From positions 558,001 through 622,000 of the forward strand of contig NW_025954965.1 in assembly GCF_022376445.1 (NCBI RefSeq): DNA of 64,000 nt, read 5' to 3'. This DNA comes from Fomitopsis serialis. Lineage: Eukaryota; Basidiomycota; Agaricomycetes; Polyporales; Fomitopsidaceae. The notes below the pieces were generated by a model, which saw only the letters and a list, made by a program, of their open reading frames with translations, was not told the origin of the DNA and made no database searches. Shown in pieces: positions 32,882 through 45,776 of the stretch. The position numbers and the translations under genes were made by a program. Positions within the stretch are counted from its first letter, which is position 1. The number at the start of each line of letters is the position of its first letter.

Positions 32882-35800
32882 TTACGCATCTCTCGTCCAG
32901 TCGAAGGCGCCATCAAGGACGCCCTGTACCCGTGCAACATCTTCGAATTCTCTTGCCCTGGTGTTCGCCGAGTTTAGGTGATGCCCCATGCCACCGATGG
33001 GTGCTCTGCACTCGGGACAGAAGGAGTTCTGCATGGCGCCACCGCACTGTGAATGTACATGTCAAAAGGGCACGCAAACCGATTCATGAAGGTTGACCCA
33101 CTTCAGTGATGACAAAAGTATGCCCATTCTCGCAGTTGTAGAAGTGGCCTCGGTGCGCTGCCGGTGCAAAGGAGTGGTTAGTCACGAACTTGACTCCCGC
33201 GCAGTCTGTTGACAGGACTCACTAAATCCGAATGCCTTCACGATGTCCGCGCGCTCTTGGAGAGAGAGGGGCTGGTAGAACTTATCGCTGAGCATGACCT
33301 TCTCTAGCTCTGTGCATTCCTCCCTCCAGCGTTCAACCTTCCTTCCGCAGTTATCCTTGAACCACTCTCTCTCGTCTCTCAGGTCTTGCATATCTTCGAC
33401 GGCCTGCTGCGGATGTATTCTCCTTCGTATCTGGCAATGGCGTTCAACATCTCGGAGCTCTTCGCCTTGACCTTCAGGGCCAAAGTCTGCCGACGAGCCG
33501 CAGTGAGGTCGCCGGTTCTCCCTAGCTCTGCCCTCTCCTCGACTATCTGCGCCCTGAACCTCTCGAAATCAGAGCGGATGATGTACACAGAAGAACGCGC
33601 TGATTGGCGAGAAGCCGACGACTTCTGCGCCATGGCGAGGGCCTTGCCCGCATCTGCAACGCAGGACTCGAGGATGAAGTCGATGAAGGATACCCATCGC
33701 TGGCGATGCGCGACGTCTGATGTGACCGGAAGGGCTTGAACGCGGCTCGATGCAACCTGGGCCAGCATGAACCTCAACTCGAGTGAGAGAAGGTAGGCTT
33801 CGATCTGGAAGCGCGTATCGGCCTTGTGGGGCGGCTGTCCGATCTTCATGTTGACCGCCTCGAAAGCAGTCTGCTCCGGCGTGTCCGACGCGCGTGAGGG
33901 GTCATCAGCGATTGCCGCCATCTCCAGATGATAGAGAGTCGTGAGTGCCGCTTCGTACGCCTTCACATGTGCTCCGCGAGTGTTCGCCACATTGACGGTG
34001 CGCCGATACAAGACCACGATATCCTTGATGGTCTCATACCATGCCTTGGCCTCCTCTTCGTCGAATCCGTGAATTGACTGCATAGAGCTTTGTTGAGTAG
34101 CCCAGGATCGAGCGGCTCGGTCGATTTGCCTTGAGCATCTCTTGCATGCAATACCTCCGGATCTGGCATCTCGTCTGCTTTCCGGAGGGCCTTCGCCGAC
34201 TCTTGCATAGATCCAAGTCAGAGGCGATGCGCTCCATCACAGGCGAGAGATTGTCGAGTGAATGGACATCTTGCTTGCGACGTTCTGCTCGAGGATGTCG
34301 AGAGTGGCACGTTTCGAAACTCTGCCGTAGCGCAGCGCGGTGATCGATCCACGGCAAGTGGGACACGTAGGAGGCGATTGATAGTTGACGGGTGGTGCTT
34401 TCGTCGAGATGAACCGGCCCATGGGGTCAATTTCGTAGTACGAATGCATGTCGCAGTGTCCGTCCAGAGTCTCCACAGTGAAGATATGGCCACAAGCCAG
34501 GGTGATCAAGCGCTCGCTCGTATCGCTCGAAGACAGGTCGACCTGATCTAGTCGCCTCTGCATGATGAAGTCAACAATGTCGGTGCGGCGATCATTGGGC
34601 AAGCACACTATGCATGTTTGCTTGGCACATGGCTCCCCGCAGACTGCCGCAGGTCGTCGTGAACATAGACACATACTGGAAGTGCGAGAGACTCACCTGA
34701 AGGGCACGGATGTCCGCACGACAGCTGGTTCCTACAAGGTTCGTCGCATGGGAGACGGGAGCAAATCTGGACCGTGGTCAGTTGTGCTAGATGATCAGGT
34801 TTCCAAAGGACGCACCGATCCGCACGCAACTGGGCAGGACTGATGTGCACAAGACCATGGACATGGCTCCATGCAGGGTGCGCAAGGCTCGGAGCACGAT
34901 TTCGGACACTTATGATGAATGCATTCTTGTCGACATGCCTGCTTACACTTCGAATTGCAGTGATGATCTTGCGAGCAGTCCAGTCCACAAGGATGCTGAC
35001 AGTAGAGCGGACGATCGCATGGGTGGGGCTTATGCTGAGTTCGTACTATCTTGGCAGCGGGGTTGACAGCCGAGGCTCCGAGAGCAAGTTTTTGGCAATC
35101 AGAGCACGCAGACTTGCAAGTTTTCGAACAGCAAGAGAGCGCCCCGCCGCATGGTTTGGAACACGATACGGTTCCGGGATCCTTGAAGCACTGGATGGTG
35201 GCCGAATGTTCACATCGCAACAGTTGTTTCCGCACAGGTTCCTCGCACTTTACCGAGGCGAGTGTCTCCATCATGTAGCTTTGAAATCGAACAGTAAGAC
35301 TCGTCTCAACCCCAACAACAGTCTGCACTCTTACCATGGGACACGGTCTTTGATGTGACCACAAGGTAGCTTGACGCCATATATGGGGAACTGGCAGTTG
35401 CCGCAATCGTCCGAACAGCGTTTCGTGCATGGGTGACGGCGAGGGCAAGGTGTGCGTGTGCAGCGCTCCATACACCTGTTTTCGAATGATTGTCGACTGC
35501 AACATGACACTGCGAAACGAAGGTGAGTGATCTGTATACCTCGACATGAGACATACTACTGACTGCAGACGGACAAAGATGGCCACACGTCAGTCGGAAT
35601 CCGCATGGGATGAGGCACCCACCGCCGGGGGCTAGTCGACCGAGTTCTCCTGCTTTCGTGATGACTTGAACCTGATCCGGATGACGGGGACAGACGATCG
35701 GTATTCCTTGGCCGATTTGGTCGCGTGCTTCCATCTCATCGAGAATCGTCGTCCACGTCTTATTGCTGCGAAGGTTCGCGGCATTGCCCAAGATGTAGAG

Positions 35801-38800
35801 TCCATGCTTTGCTCTGGACAGTGCAACATTGATCCGGTTGGAACTCTAGTGGCACGTCAAATGAGGCACCTTCAGACCGAGCACTAAAGCCTCCAAGACG
35901 AAGTTACATACCTTCAAGAATCCAATGGATGCAGATCCCGTCTCATATGTACCGGAGTTTCGCACAAGCGAGACGATCACGACCTTGGCCTCTTGACCCT
36001 GGAAGATGTCGACTGTTCCCAGTCGAACCTATGCACGACGTCATGAGACTTTTCGTGGCGCCAGCTGATGCGGTTGGAACCTATACGTACATGCTTCGCA
36101 ACGAGCACCTCCTCGTACTCCGCCTCTTCTTCTAATCCCTGTCGAGCGAGCTGTTCCTGATCTCTCTCATCTACTGAGACAGCGATCTTGAGGTCTCGCA
36201 GAGCGGCGCGGACTTTTGTCAGCTGTCCCAGGTATGCACAGAGGACAGCGATATCTCCAGCGCCGTTGTAGACACCTTGCCGCAAGAGATACAAGACGAG
36301 ATCTCGGATCATCTCGACCTAGTACGATGACTGAACGGCTACGAAGCGCGCAAGTGCATCTTCACTTACCTCAAAGTCGTTGCACTTGGAGACCGACTCG
36401 GAGTCATCCGATCCGTTCTCCTTGTTCGTATGGGTGAAGAACAAGACGTCTTCTGCATGCCCGAGACGTGAGGATAGTTCTGGACGACTTCATTGTCATC
36501 AAGCTTTGGGTATAGAATGGTTCTGGTGGTGATGTGAGCGTACTGTAATCAAAGGATAACAGACGTCGCCACAGACCGGATGAAATGAGATATCTCCGGA
36601 CGCATTCTGCGCTGCACATTGATTTGTGACATCGGAAGGCCTCCATCGGCGAGCCTCTCCATCATTGACCTGTCGAACTTGAAGAGCTCCTTGCCGCGTT
36701 CGCTATCCATGGATAAGGCTATCGGGAAGGTCAGTAAGATATTTATACAAGGTACATTGTGCGCGCACCATATGTCGCAAGATTCGGTCGCAGTTGCTGG
36801 GGGTCCCCGATGCATATCAAATGGTGTACTGACAGATAGTAAGCAAGCAGTGGAACCATCGAGGATAGTTGCAGGGTGCAACATTGCTCACCTGATGAGA
36901 CAAGCGAGGTGAGGACATGCGCCTCAAGGACTTGTCCGGCCTCTTCGACCATGAGGACCCTTGGTGATATGTTCTACAGCCCATGAAATCAGTCAACCAT
37001 AGAAATTATCCTGGTCGTACATACACTGAGAAGTGATGTGAGTTTTGCGGCACCTATTGGAGCCCCGTGTCCGCATTAGCACATTTAGAAGCCGGAGGAG
37101 ATCATGCAGATGTACCCGTCGTAGTGCACCCTATCAGATCCGTCTGGCTAAGGAGACGTCGGCGAGTCTACGTGAAGCAGCCGCAGCGTAAGTTACGTCC
37201 ACATGTTGAAGGGGATGCATACCTCGTCCTTCATGTCGTTGTATTCTTGACATGCTTCCTTATACCTGTCGCGTAGGTCATTATACGTCCAAATGAGAAT
37301 TATACGCCAATTCGCGGATCCTTTTTCCCATTCCGTCGCCAACAGTGTCCGCTCGTCCTGTGACATATTCCATACACTGGCACTGGCTGTGTCGAGGAGG
37401 GAAGATATGGTGCGGGAAGAAGCAGGCACAGGAGGTAACGCGTCGAACCCAAGAGATTGAAGAAGGCAACAACCTCTGCATCATGTATCTTGCTGTCATT
37501 TTGGCACCGGTTGAGTCCGTTTTCCTTTCTTCTTACCCTGCTGTACTACTGGTACAGGGAACGGCTTGATGAAGTCGATATCGGTACCGTTCCTCCACAA
37601 CCCATAGAGTGTGCGTGACAGATGATCGTCGATCTTCTTCCCCTTCGCTTTCTGGGTGACCCATTCGCCGTTGACGTCCTCCTCTGTCCATAGTCGCTCC
37701 GTAAGAGCAGCAACCCAGTAGGGAGGGCTTTCTAAGCGCTCAGCATGCTCTGGATGGTGTATCATCAAATACTCCTCTATCTTCGCCCAGGTTAGAGTAG
37801 GAAGTTGGATAGACTCCATCACTGTCTGCATCTGTTCCTCAAGTTGCTTCATAACCGCATACTGTCGCTTCATCGGCCGGCTGAGCAATCAGTGCCACCC
37901 GCCACTTTCTCTAGCTTGTCCAGCGTGTACTCTGCAATGCGCTCGTCAGAGGAGCGAGAGCCGAGACGAACAAGTTTGGTGGTGATCTTGGCATCGAGAA
38001 CCGAGGTTAGCATATGGTCGAGGGCGTGATTGGTGAATGCAATGAGGACTACAAGCCGTCATTCAATGTATTGCATGTGCAGAATTGATCAAGTCTCACC
38101 AATCGGTCTGATCTTACTGGCGAACAAAACTCGTAGGATTTCCTTTGCCGTGAAGCTCTGCGCAGATCGCATAACACAGTAAGCCACAAGTCTCAATTGA
38201 TACCGAGCGATCTCACCTTTCCTGTCCCCGGCGGTCTTTATATATACAAGATTAGTGATGAATGAGAAACGGCCGTTCCGAACACGTACCCTTGAATCAA
38301 AGATACTTCACGGTTGAAAGTGTTGATGACAGCATCGATTTGACTAGGGTCGAGAATGCTGTGTTCACGAAGCTGTCTGCGGGCGATGTCATTGGTACCA
38401 GGCCGTAAGATATCCAGGGCTTGTATGCGGCTACCGTGGCCGGGTTTTGCAAGACAATCGAGCTTGTAGGTGAAACCAGGCCGCATGGCGTAGCGTGGCG
38501 GATTTAAGGGCACAGTGTTCAAGGAACCACTGTGAGCGATGTAGCGCGCGAACGGGATCTCGGTCGGTTCGATGGTTTGAGTCGCTCTAAGAAAGGACGA
38601 GACGCTTCGAACATGACGCTGTTGTCGACGAGTAGAGCAAAACGAGATGCATTGCCGGCAACGGACAACGCCTCCTTCCGCAGGGCCATGAGCTCGACCT
38701 CAGCATCGAAGAATGAAATGCGGATTTGGATCCGCTCCGTACTTGCTTTCGCGGACTCGGCGATGTCGCCAGAGAAGGAGCTGACAACGCCGAGAAAGAT

Positions 38801-40959
38801 CCTACAGCTGCCATGAGAAATGATGAGGAGGGCGACGAGGGTGCCGCTCTGAAGGCGTTTGCTATGCTCCCAGTACTCGACGCGCTTCTTCCAGTCCTTG
38901 TCCTTTGCACTTCGATGATTAGGCGTGTCGAGGTTGAGGCCGACCGTAAGGTTTCGACGCTCGGCCTTAACGGGTGAAAATTCGACGCCTGTGTAGACCT
39001 GGAAGAAGACCGAATCGTATCCAGTTGTCCGATAAGCGCCACCGTTCGTTCTGAGAATCTCTTCTAGTTTTGTAGGGAGCTGCTGCCTTTGCCTTGGTCG
39101 CCACATGACATCCAAATCAGCTTGGATCGCCGCGAGCGATGAACGTGAGGTCGCGCTAAGCCCAGTTCAGCCACGGAACGAATGGAAGACGAGGAGTCAG
39201 GAGACTCACATCAATTCCTCCCTAAGCAAGCGGAACTGTATGTCCAAATGTCTCTCCATTGAACTTGCCGGGAGGTGATGTGGTGCGTTGGGCAAAAAGA
39301 CAGGGAGATACGCAGCAATCGGACATAACAGCTCGCCATGTGTGGGAGCAATGCGAATACCAGCGATGCTGTCCTTGTCGTTGTCATGCCTGGCTCCTCC
39401 AGGGCGAAGAGAACCAGGCGGATCATAGGTCTGAGCCAGTTGCGAGTACAAGGCCTCTCGCCTTTGCGCCGGGCTCAAGACCGCTCTCGTCGCAGGTCGC
39501 CTGAGTCTCTCCGCTGTCTCAGACTCACGCTGCACGATCGTCTTCAAGCGTGTGATCTCTTCGTCAAGCCGAGAGATGGTGAGTTTCCGGACGTTCAGTG
39601 GAGAAGAAGACAATGGGTCCATGAAGCGGGGTGGGTTCGCCGATACATCTTCTGCCCAGCTTTGGAACCAAGTGGCCAGGTCCATGACCAGCTGGACTAT
39701 GTCCGGATGGTCACGAACCGCGTCCTTGAATCTGCTGAAGAGTCTGCACGAACATGAGTTTGACACATAAGGAATAAATCATGTTAAGCTCACTGATACA
39801 GGACAGTCGACACAGTGTGGAAGACCATGACACCATCTAGGCTGTTTTGCAGATTCGGCGGTAAACCCACTGTTGGATCCTTCCATGACTTCGCTTGGAC
39901 CATCTTCCCGATAGATGCGTGTAGAACTGTGCGGAAGACATCGTAATTGTTCTTCAATGTGCTGTACAGATGACTACGCGAGGTCAATAACAGTGAAGCA
40001 CGGCATGCATCACCACTTACTTGATATTCTTGTGCATAGTAGTCTTCAGTACTAGATTGGATGAAAGATACTGATAAATCGTCAGCAGTCTGTCTTCTTG
40101 GGGTATGTGCAAGCCTGACTAACTTCAAGAATCGGAAAGTAGCCATTCTGAAATGAAAGGACACCTCGACCATGTCCGATTGCGGTGTCGACGGGCTCAA
40201 AACGCAATACGTCGCCGATACGTAACAGTGCATTCCCCTGTAATGATGTCACTCAGTGAATCACAGCGAGTCAGTTTGCATGCACTCACCCTCACTATGG
40301 CATCCAAGAATGCCTAGAGGTGCGGCCCATAAGTACCGTCAATCAGATTTCTGCCGTCTACGACTCACTTGTGCATTCTCAGAGTTCTGTACAACAGACG
40401 TCAATACCAGATTCCATGCCAGAATTCACGAACTCACCCAAGCTTTGTTACGGTCGTTGACACTCGCGAGAATGAGCACAAACCCTTGGACCCTTGCGGC
40501 AGTCTCGAACCGGAAATTATCCCACAAGAAAGCCTTGAGATGATTATGGGCGTCGCTCGGAGTTAACGTGTACCGCTCATCGCGGGTCGACCCGTTGCCT
40601 GTAGCCAATCCCTCGACGGAGAACAGATCAGGTCCATCTTCTTGCTCCTCGGCTTCTGGGGCCTCTGCGGACGTCGCTGCAGCCTGAGGAGAGCGTTCAT
40701 GCTTATAGGTGCACTCAAAGCCTCGAGTGCAACTTCCACTCGACCAATAGAAGTTGCAAACGCTCCGAGGTGCGCCGCCTGCAGCATTCTGCCTAGCCGG
40801 AGACTGGACGGGAAGTGACCTATTACTCGAAGACGGCCGAGGAGTTGAAGGGAGCGACGGGGTTTGCTCGCGCTCATGCGAAAACCTACACCTGTCGCCG
40901 AATCGACAGTTGCCCGTGGATGCGAAATTGCGACATAGACCGTTGTTTCGATGAGCCAT
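32882..40959 (-). CDS. ZNFX1/Hrr1-like SF1 RNA helicase with CCCH, NFX1-type and RZ-type zinc fingers
   Basis: A very large multi-exon helicase. The ATG at 40959 gives MAHRNNGLCRNFASTGNCRF, the first of two CCCH fingers (second CNFYWSSGSCTRGFECTYKH). A ZNFX1-type central region follows (FNREVSLIQG), then Walker A PPGTGK on its own 19-nt exon (38217-38235), IVLIAFTNHALDHML, a VEEAGQVLEAH box in the DEAA/DEAG position, LICIGDPQQLRPN, VQRRMRPEISHFIRS, TVDIFQGQEAKVVIVSLVRN and RINVALSRAKHGLYILGNA. A Cys-rich array of NFX1-type fingers spans about 34.7-35.8 kb. The C-terminus is an RZ finger: RGHFYNCENGHTFVITE then CGGAMQNSFCPECRAPIGG. Relatives (S. pombe Hrr1, animal ZNFX1) act in small-RNA silencing. 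Two phase shifts occur near 34088 and 34212. Confidence 0.86.
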
Positions 40960-42479
40960 CGCTCTGAGCAACGGACTGGAACAGAAAGCAAGGCGATAGC
41001 AAGAGGATGTGAACAGAGGAGGAAAGGCACAAGAGCGAGGACACGGTGGGACCACACGCCCTTGAGGCGGCCTCGTTGCTGCATATAATAAGGTTCTGTA
41101 CAATTCGGACAGCCTCGGCCTATCGATAGAATCATGAAAACAGAGACGCCTTCAGGACGCCGCAGCTGTTCGCAGGGATTGGGCGGGCATCACGGCGCCT
41201 GAAAGGCGCTCGAGACGAATGGCTGCCGAGTATTGATGTGCACACACACACACCGCAAGTGATGACTGTGAAGCCCTATTCGTAGCGCAGACCATGAGTA
41301 AGACTTGGGTACTGTGGGATGTCCGACGGTGATGTACAGAAAATCCACATTCATTTACAGTATGCTTGCTGTAGCAAGGAGAATAGGAATCACCCCAGTG
41401 ACGGATCTGATGCGTCTCTTGGGTTTCTCCTGCATCCCTTACAGTCACGACCATAGAGGAATCTGCTACCGTCAGAAGAAGACTTAGTCCTCTACTGACA
41501 GTATGTTCGACAATCAGTTTCCAAAAGTTTACAGCGCACCTGTCCTAGCTCCGCGCCCTCTCTATGCACATTGCCGTCTCAAGCTCGAGCAAGAAACGCC
41601 GTTGCTCGATTGAGGACTCCTGCTGGACAGAATACGCGTTGTCAGTCGCAGTCAATCTTTACGGGACGAACTTATCGATTGGGAGCAGCGACAGAAACAA
41701 GATGATTCTGAACAGCTCGAACCTCAACGAACATGGCTCTTCGTCACGGTTCTCTGGAAATGCGGTCCATAGATGCAGTCCAAACGACGCATGTCGTTTG
41801 CACGTAAGGTCGAACAACGGAAGAGCAGAGAGGTCCGGTCGCAATACGCAAGCAATACGTTTGAGCCTGTTTGAGCCTAATAAGTACAGCTGCAGGTCGG
41901 TTTCAAGTTAGGGACGTTCCGGCGTCTATGCGAACTGGCCTGTGGCGGCCATCGGCAGTCTGAGTTGGCACGGTACTGAGAACGGTACACATGTCCGGAT
42001 CCCTTGAGACAGGCACAAACATATACGGCCGTCGGCACAGTTGTTGAGAGGGGTCGCAACTGTTCAAGTTCCTGACGAACATATTGCAGCGAGAACATAT
42101 CCTGTCGAAGACTAATGAACGACTGCCGGCTGTTTTCCGTGTGGGTGGACCGACGATAGTAAGAAATTGCGATCAGAGACTCTAAATAGAGATATAAGGA
42201 TTATGGCGTGATGCGAATGCTACTGGCAGGAAGACCGATTACAATGAAGCTGACGAGCCGCGTGGGCAACCTTAGAGCCCGAACGGCGCCTCTGGTTGTA
42301 CCAAGTCATACACAGACACATTACAGTTCGCTGTACCGTTTACAGTATTTACGACCAGACGGAGGGTATGCTTAAACGTGCAGTCAACGACAGTGACAGA
42401 GTCTACAACTCATCAGACGACATCTCGCAGCAGTGAACATGACATACGTGAATGGAGAACAACCATGACGAGGGTTACC
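40960..42479. other. Intergenic between helicase start and PHD gene end
   Basis: About 1.5 kb holding the helicase promoter and the PHD gene 3' UTR. A 115-codon plus-strand frame (41564-41911) is not supported by family or splicing. A short CA run lies at 41238-41254. No RNA gene or element recognised. Confidence 0.35.
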
Positions 42480-45400
42480 TCAATGGTCTGCGTCGTTAGA
42501 TGCGGGTGTTTCATGTAGCGAGACAGAGGTGGATGTGCGGTCTCGCCGGTTGGACCGGCGTTCCCGAGGAGCATCATTTCTCGAGGATCGTGAAGCCCGG
42601 CTTCGTGAAGGAGCAGCGGACACCGAAGGTAATACGCGGCTATCCGCCGGTGCGATGGGTTTGGGTGCGGTGGACAGTGAAGCGCGGTGCAAGCTTGCGA
42701 GACCAGGCAAACGAATCTTCAAGGATGGAGTGGCCTCCCCTGTTTTTACTGGCGACGGCGCAGGGAGTGCTGACACTTTGGAGCTGGGAAGAGAGGGTGT
42801 GCTTGCTACGCCTCGAGACTGAGGCTCTTTCTTCGCGTGATCAACTGGCTTGTGACCAGACGGGAGCCTTGGTAAGGATAGTGCTAACGGGGTATCCGGT
42901 TCCTCAGAGTCGACACTAGCCACTTCTTCGTTCATGTTGCCACCATTGTGAGAGATTAGTGGCTCAGGAGACGGGGCTCTTCGTGCTGGACGCCTTGCCC
43001 TCCTTGGCTTCGCAGAGACGGAGGCTCCGGACGGAGCGAGAGGTTCCGCCTGCTTTGCGGATGCATGACTATCAGGGACAACAGCTTGAAATACCGATTC
43101 CGCAGGTGCAGTCGGCTCGGTGGCAGGGACCTGGCCTGATTCCTGCTGAGCCTCATCCTTGCGACCGCGAGGCCGGCGCGCCGAACTAGAGGTGGCTGGG
43201 AGTGCGACTCGATTGTTGGGCCTGTAGTCATCATCGTCTCCGCGCGTACTCCGTCTTACTGGTTGCGACCGCGACCCCGAAGTCTGTCTTGCTTTGGAGG
43301 TGTCGGCAGTGGGGTCAAGATTTGAGGCGGTAGGCTCCTTCTTAATGACGGACTGCAAGCGCGGACATAAGGATTAGAGACTCCAACGAATGCAACAAGC
43401 CCCACCTTCGCAATACCGTTGACCTCATGCTGGACTATCGCTTCGCTGGGAGGGACATCCTGAACGTCGGTCCGGTTGTCGCCTACAGGGGTTGTTCCGT
43501 TGACGCCGTTGATTACTAACGGCGGAGGGTCGGTACGACCAATGGGTGTACCGTGTCCGAGGTGCAGACCAGTCAACAACTGCAGAACGCACTACACTCA
43601 GCGTAGGTTCTGTGGTAGCTGATGATACAACACACCTGCGCGACACGGATATCTTCTAGAGAGAACAAAGGCACTGACGGGTCGATCGCAGGAATACGCT
43701 CGTCTTCATCCCCAGCTAATGAGCTTAAGGACGTCAAAGGAGATGACAATGGGCTTGTATCGTCCGTACGTCTATCAATTCGTTGAACAAGACAGTGAGA
43801 GCGGTAGGTAGAAGTCACGTACTCGTCGTACTGGCTATGCCCGCGACCCACTTTGTTCCAGAAGTCCAACGTAATAACTCGCTCGGGTACTCTGTATCGT
43901 CTACCGTTGATCAAGACTTCGTCAACGATCATCATACTCGGCGGCGCAGGGGTAGGCTCCAATTGAATGATCTCGATGTTCCCGTTGTTAGGTTGTCGAG
44001 GTTTTCGAATCTCGAAGGGAGCTGCGTTGGCCTTTGGTATGCGCCGCTTCGGTTGCTGTCGTGAACGAGTCAATGGCTAAGAAATAAGTGTCAAGGCGAT
44101 AGACATACGAATATGCGGTCGGCATGATTCGGGCACATCCACTTCTTGCCCCAAGGCGGCATGCACGACATGGGGGGGTCCAGACAATCTAAATGCCAGT
44201 GGAGGTGGCAATAATCGCAGGAAACGATGCTTCTGCCGCTTTCCGAATGACTCGATCCTGATGGCTCTCTCCTTGCACGTTTAGTAGCTGGCGCAGAGGC
44301 GGCTACACCGGGTGGCAACGCTGATGTCCCACACTTGAAACAAAGAACTGGTTCCCCATTCCTGTCCTTCAAGCGATAGGGATCACGGTCCTCAAGTTGA
44401 CCATGTCGACTAGGATGCATCTTGAGAGGAGCAACCCAGAGCAGTGCATAAGGACGTACTTGAAACGAGGTGGTCGAATCTCTAAAGCATTCATATAGGT
44501 ACCGCGTGGCCCTGTTGCGACTACAAGTGTGAGGCATGGTCAGCGGAGCGAACACACTCAAGTGAAAGCTTCTCACCATCCTTAAAGTATGCTCTGATAT
44601 CCGATGGTAGCTGGAACTCGATCGGTATGCGCGTCTCCAGTTCGGCAACGAGGGGCGCCATGAACCTCAGAGACGCGGGTAGCTTGGGAGGAGGTTTCTA
44701 GAAGTGGCACGAAGAGTCGTCAGATCACCGTATGGAATGATGTCAATGCCGGACGAACCTGCTGCAATGTGCAGGCTGGACAAAACCAACTTGCCTCGCC
44801 TTCCGGTAGATCAGACGCCTCTAATGGTGGGTCTAAACACCATAAATGGAACGCCCTTGGACATCCATCGCAGTAGATGAGATCCCCAAGTGAGCGGCAG
44901 GACGAGCAATGGTCTTCGTTTGACTATGGGATACGAGGGTTCAGTGGACCTTCAGAATGCACGCAAAGACGGCCCATATCGCGGATCAGCAAGGCTAGAA
45001 CTCACCCCTGTGGCCGGAAAGTCGTTCAAGGGCAATGTCCCAAGAGTAGGCTCCTCCTTGATTCTTATAGTCGCATCCCTCTCCCTCCCCTTCCCCTTAT
45101 CCTTGCGAGCAGCAGGTCCCCCTCTCGCATGGCTCTGGCCCACCACCGGATCCTCCCCCAGAGGAACAGAGTTTGAACGCGATAGCGCAGGATCGTCAGA
45201 GTCGAGGGAAATGAAGACAGGGTCAGTATCAGGGACGAGATGTGAAGAGGAGGCCATGGGCTCCAGGTGAGCTGACGCATCCGCCACAGAGGCGGTCGCA
45301 TTCAGATTGCGCGCCGATGCACGCTGCGCTCTGCTGGCAACGGCACTGGGGACCATGGAAATCGATGTGTGTTGGTGATATGCACGAAGTTGAGGGGTGC

Positions 45401-45776
45401 GCAAGGACGTGAAGGATATAGAGGATCGCAAAACCGGTTTCTCAGTACCCGGGTTTCCCTCCAAGGTGTGTAAGACTTACCTTCGCTCAAGCCTTGCTCG
45501 TTTCCTCCGAGGGCCCTCCGCCTCAGCCGCGGAGGCGAGCGGAGTCGCCATATGTCCTGCGTAAGTGGTTCCTGGGTCAGAGGCAGGCAAGTAAGAAAAC
45601 ACCGTCAAGGTTTTCCTGTGGTCTTTCCTCGGTTGGCCGGCCTGCTGCACCGAGGCCAGCGGTGGCGGCCCAGGGAGGATTTCGGTCGCCAGGCTTGCAT
45701 CACCCTCCAGATGTGAGGGTTGTGCGACTGATACACCTGGATGCATGTAAGCAGGCACACTTTCGACAGACGCCAT
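42480..45776 (-). CDS. Double-PHD chromatin protein, Rco1/Cph1-like (Rpd3S-type deacetylase complex)
   Basis: Probable reader subunit of the Rpd3S/Clr6-II histone deacetylase complex that acts behind elongating RNA polymerase II. Start at 45776 ([14 protein letters not shown]). The N-terminal third is disordered and has a basic patch [13 protein letters not shown]1 reads [20 protein letters not shown], then [10 protein letters not shown] and WFCPAC. The linker [18 protein letters not shown] segment and [13 protein letters not shown] match the fungal Rco1 middle. PHD2 reads [23 protein letters not shown], then [10 protein letters not shown]. Then come [32 protein letters not shown] and a long Ser/Pro/Arg-rich tail. 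The exon 1-2 junction near 45480 leaves the phase ambiguous. Confidence 0.8.

Noticed and set aside
41564..41911. 115-codon plus-strand frame upstream of the ZNFX1-like gene
   Set aside because: No family resemblance and no splice signals that extend it; its length is compatible with chance.
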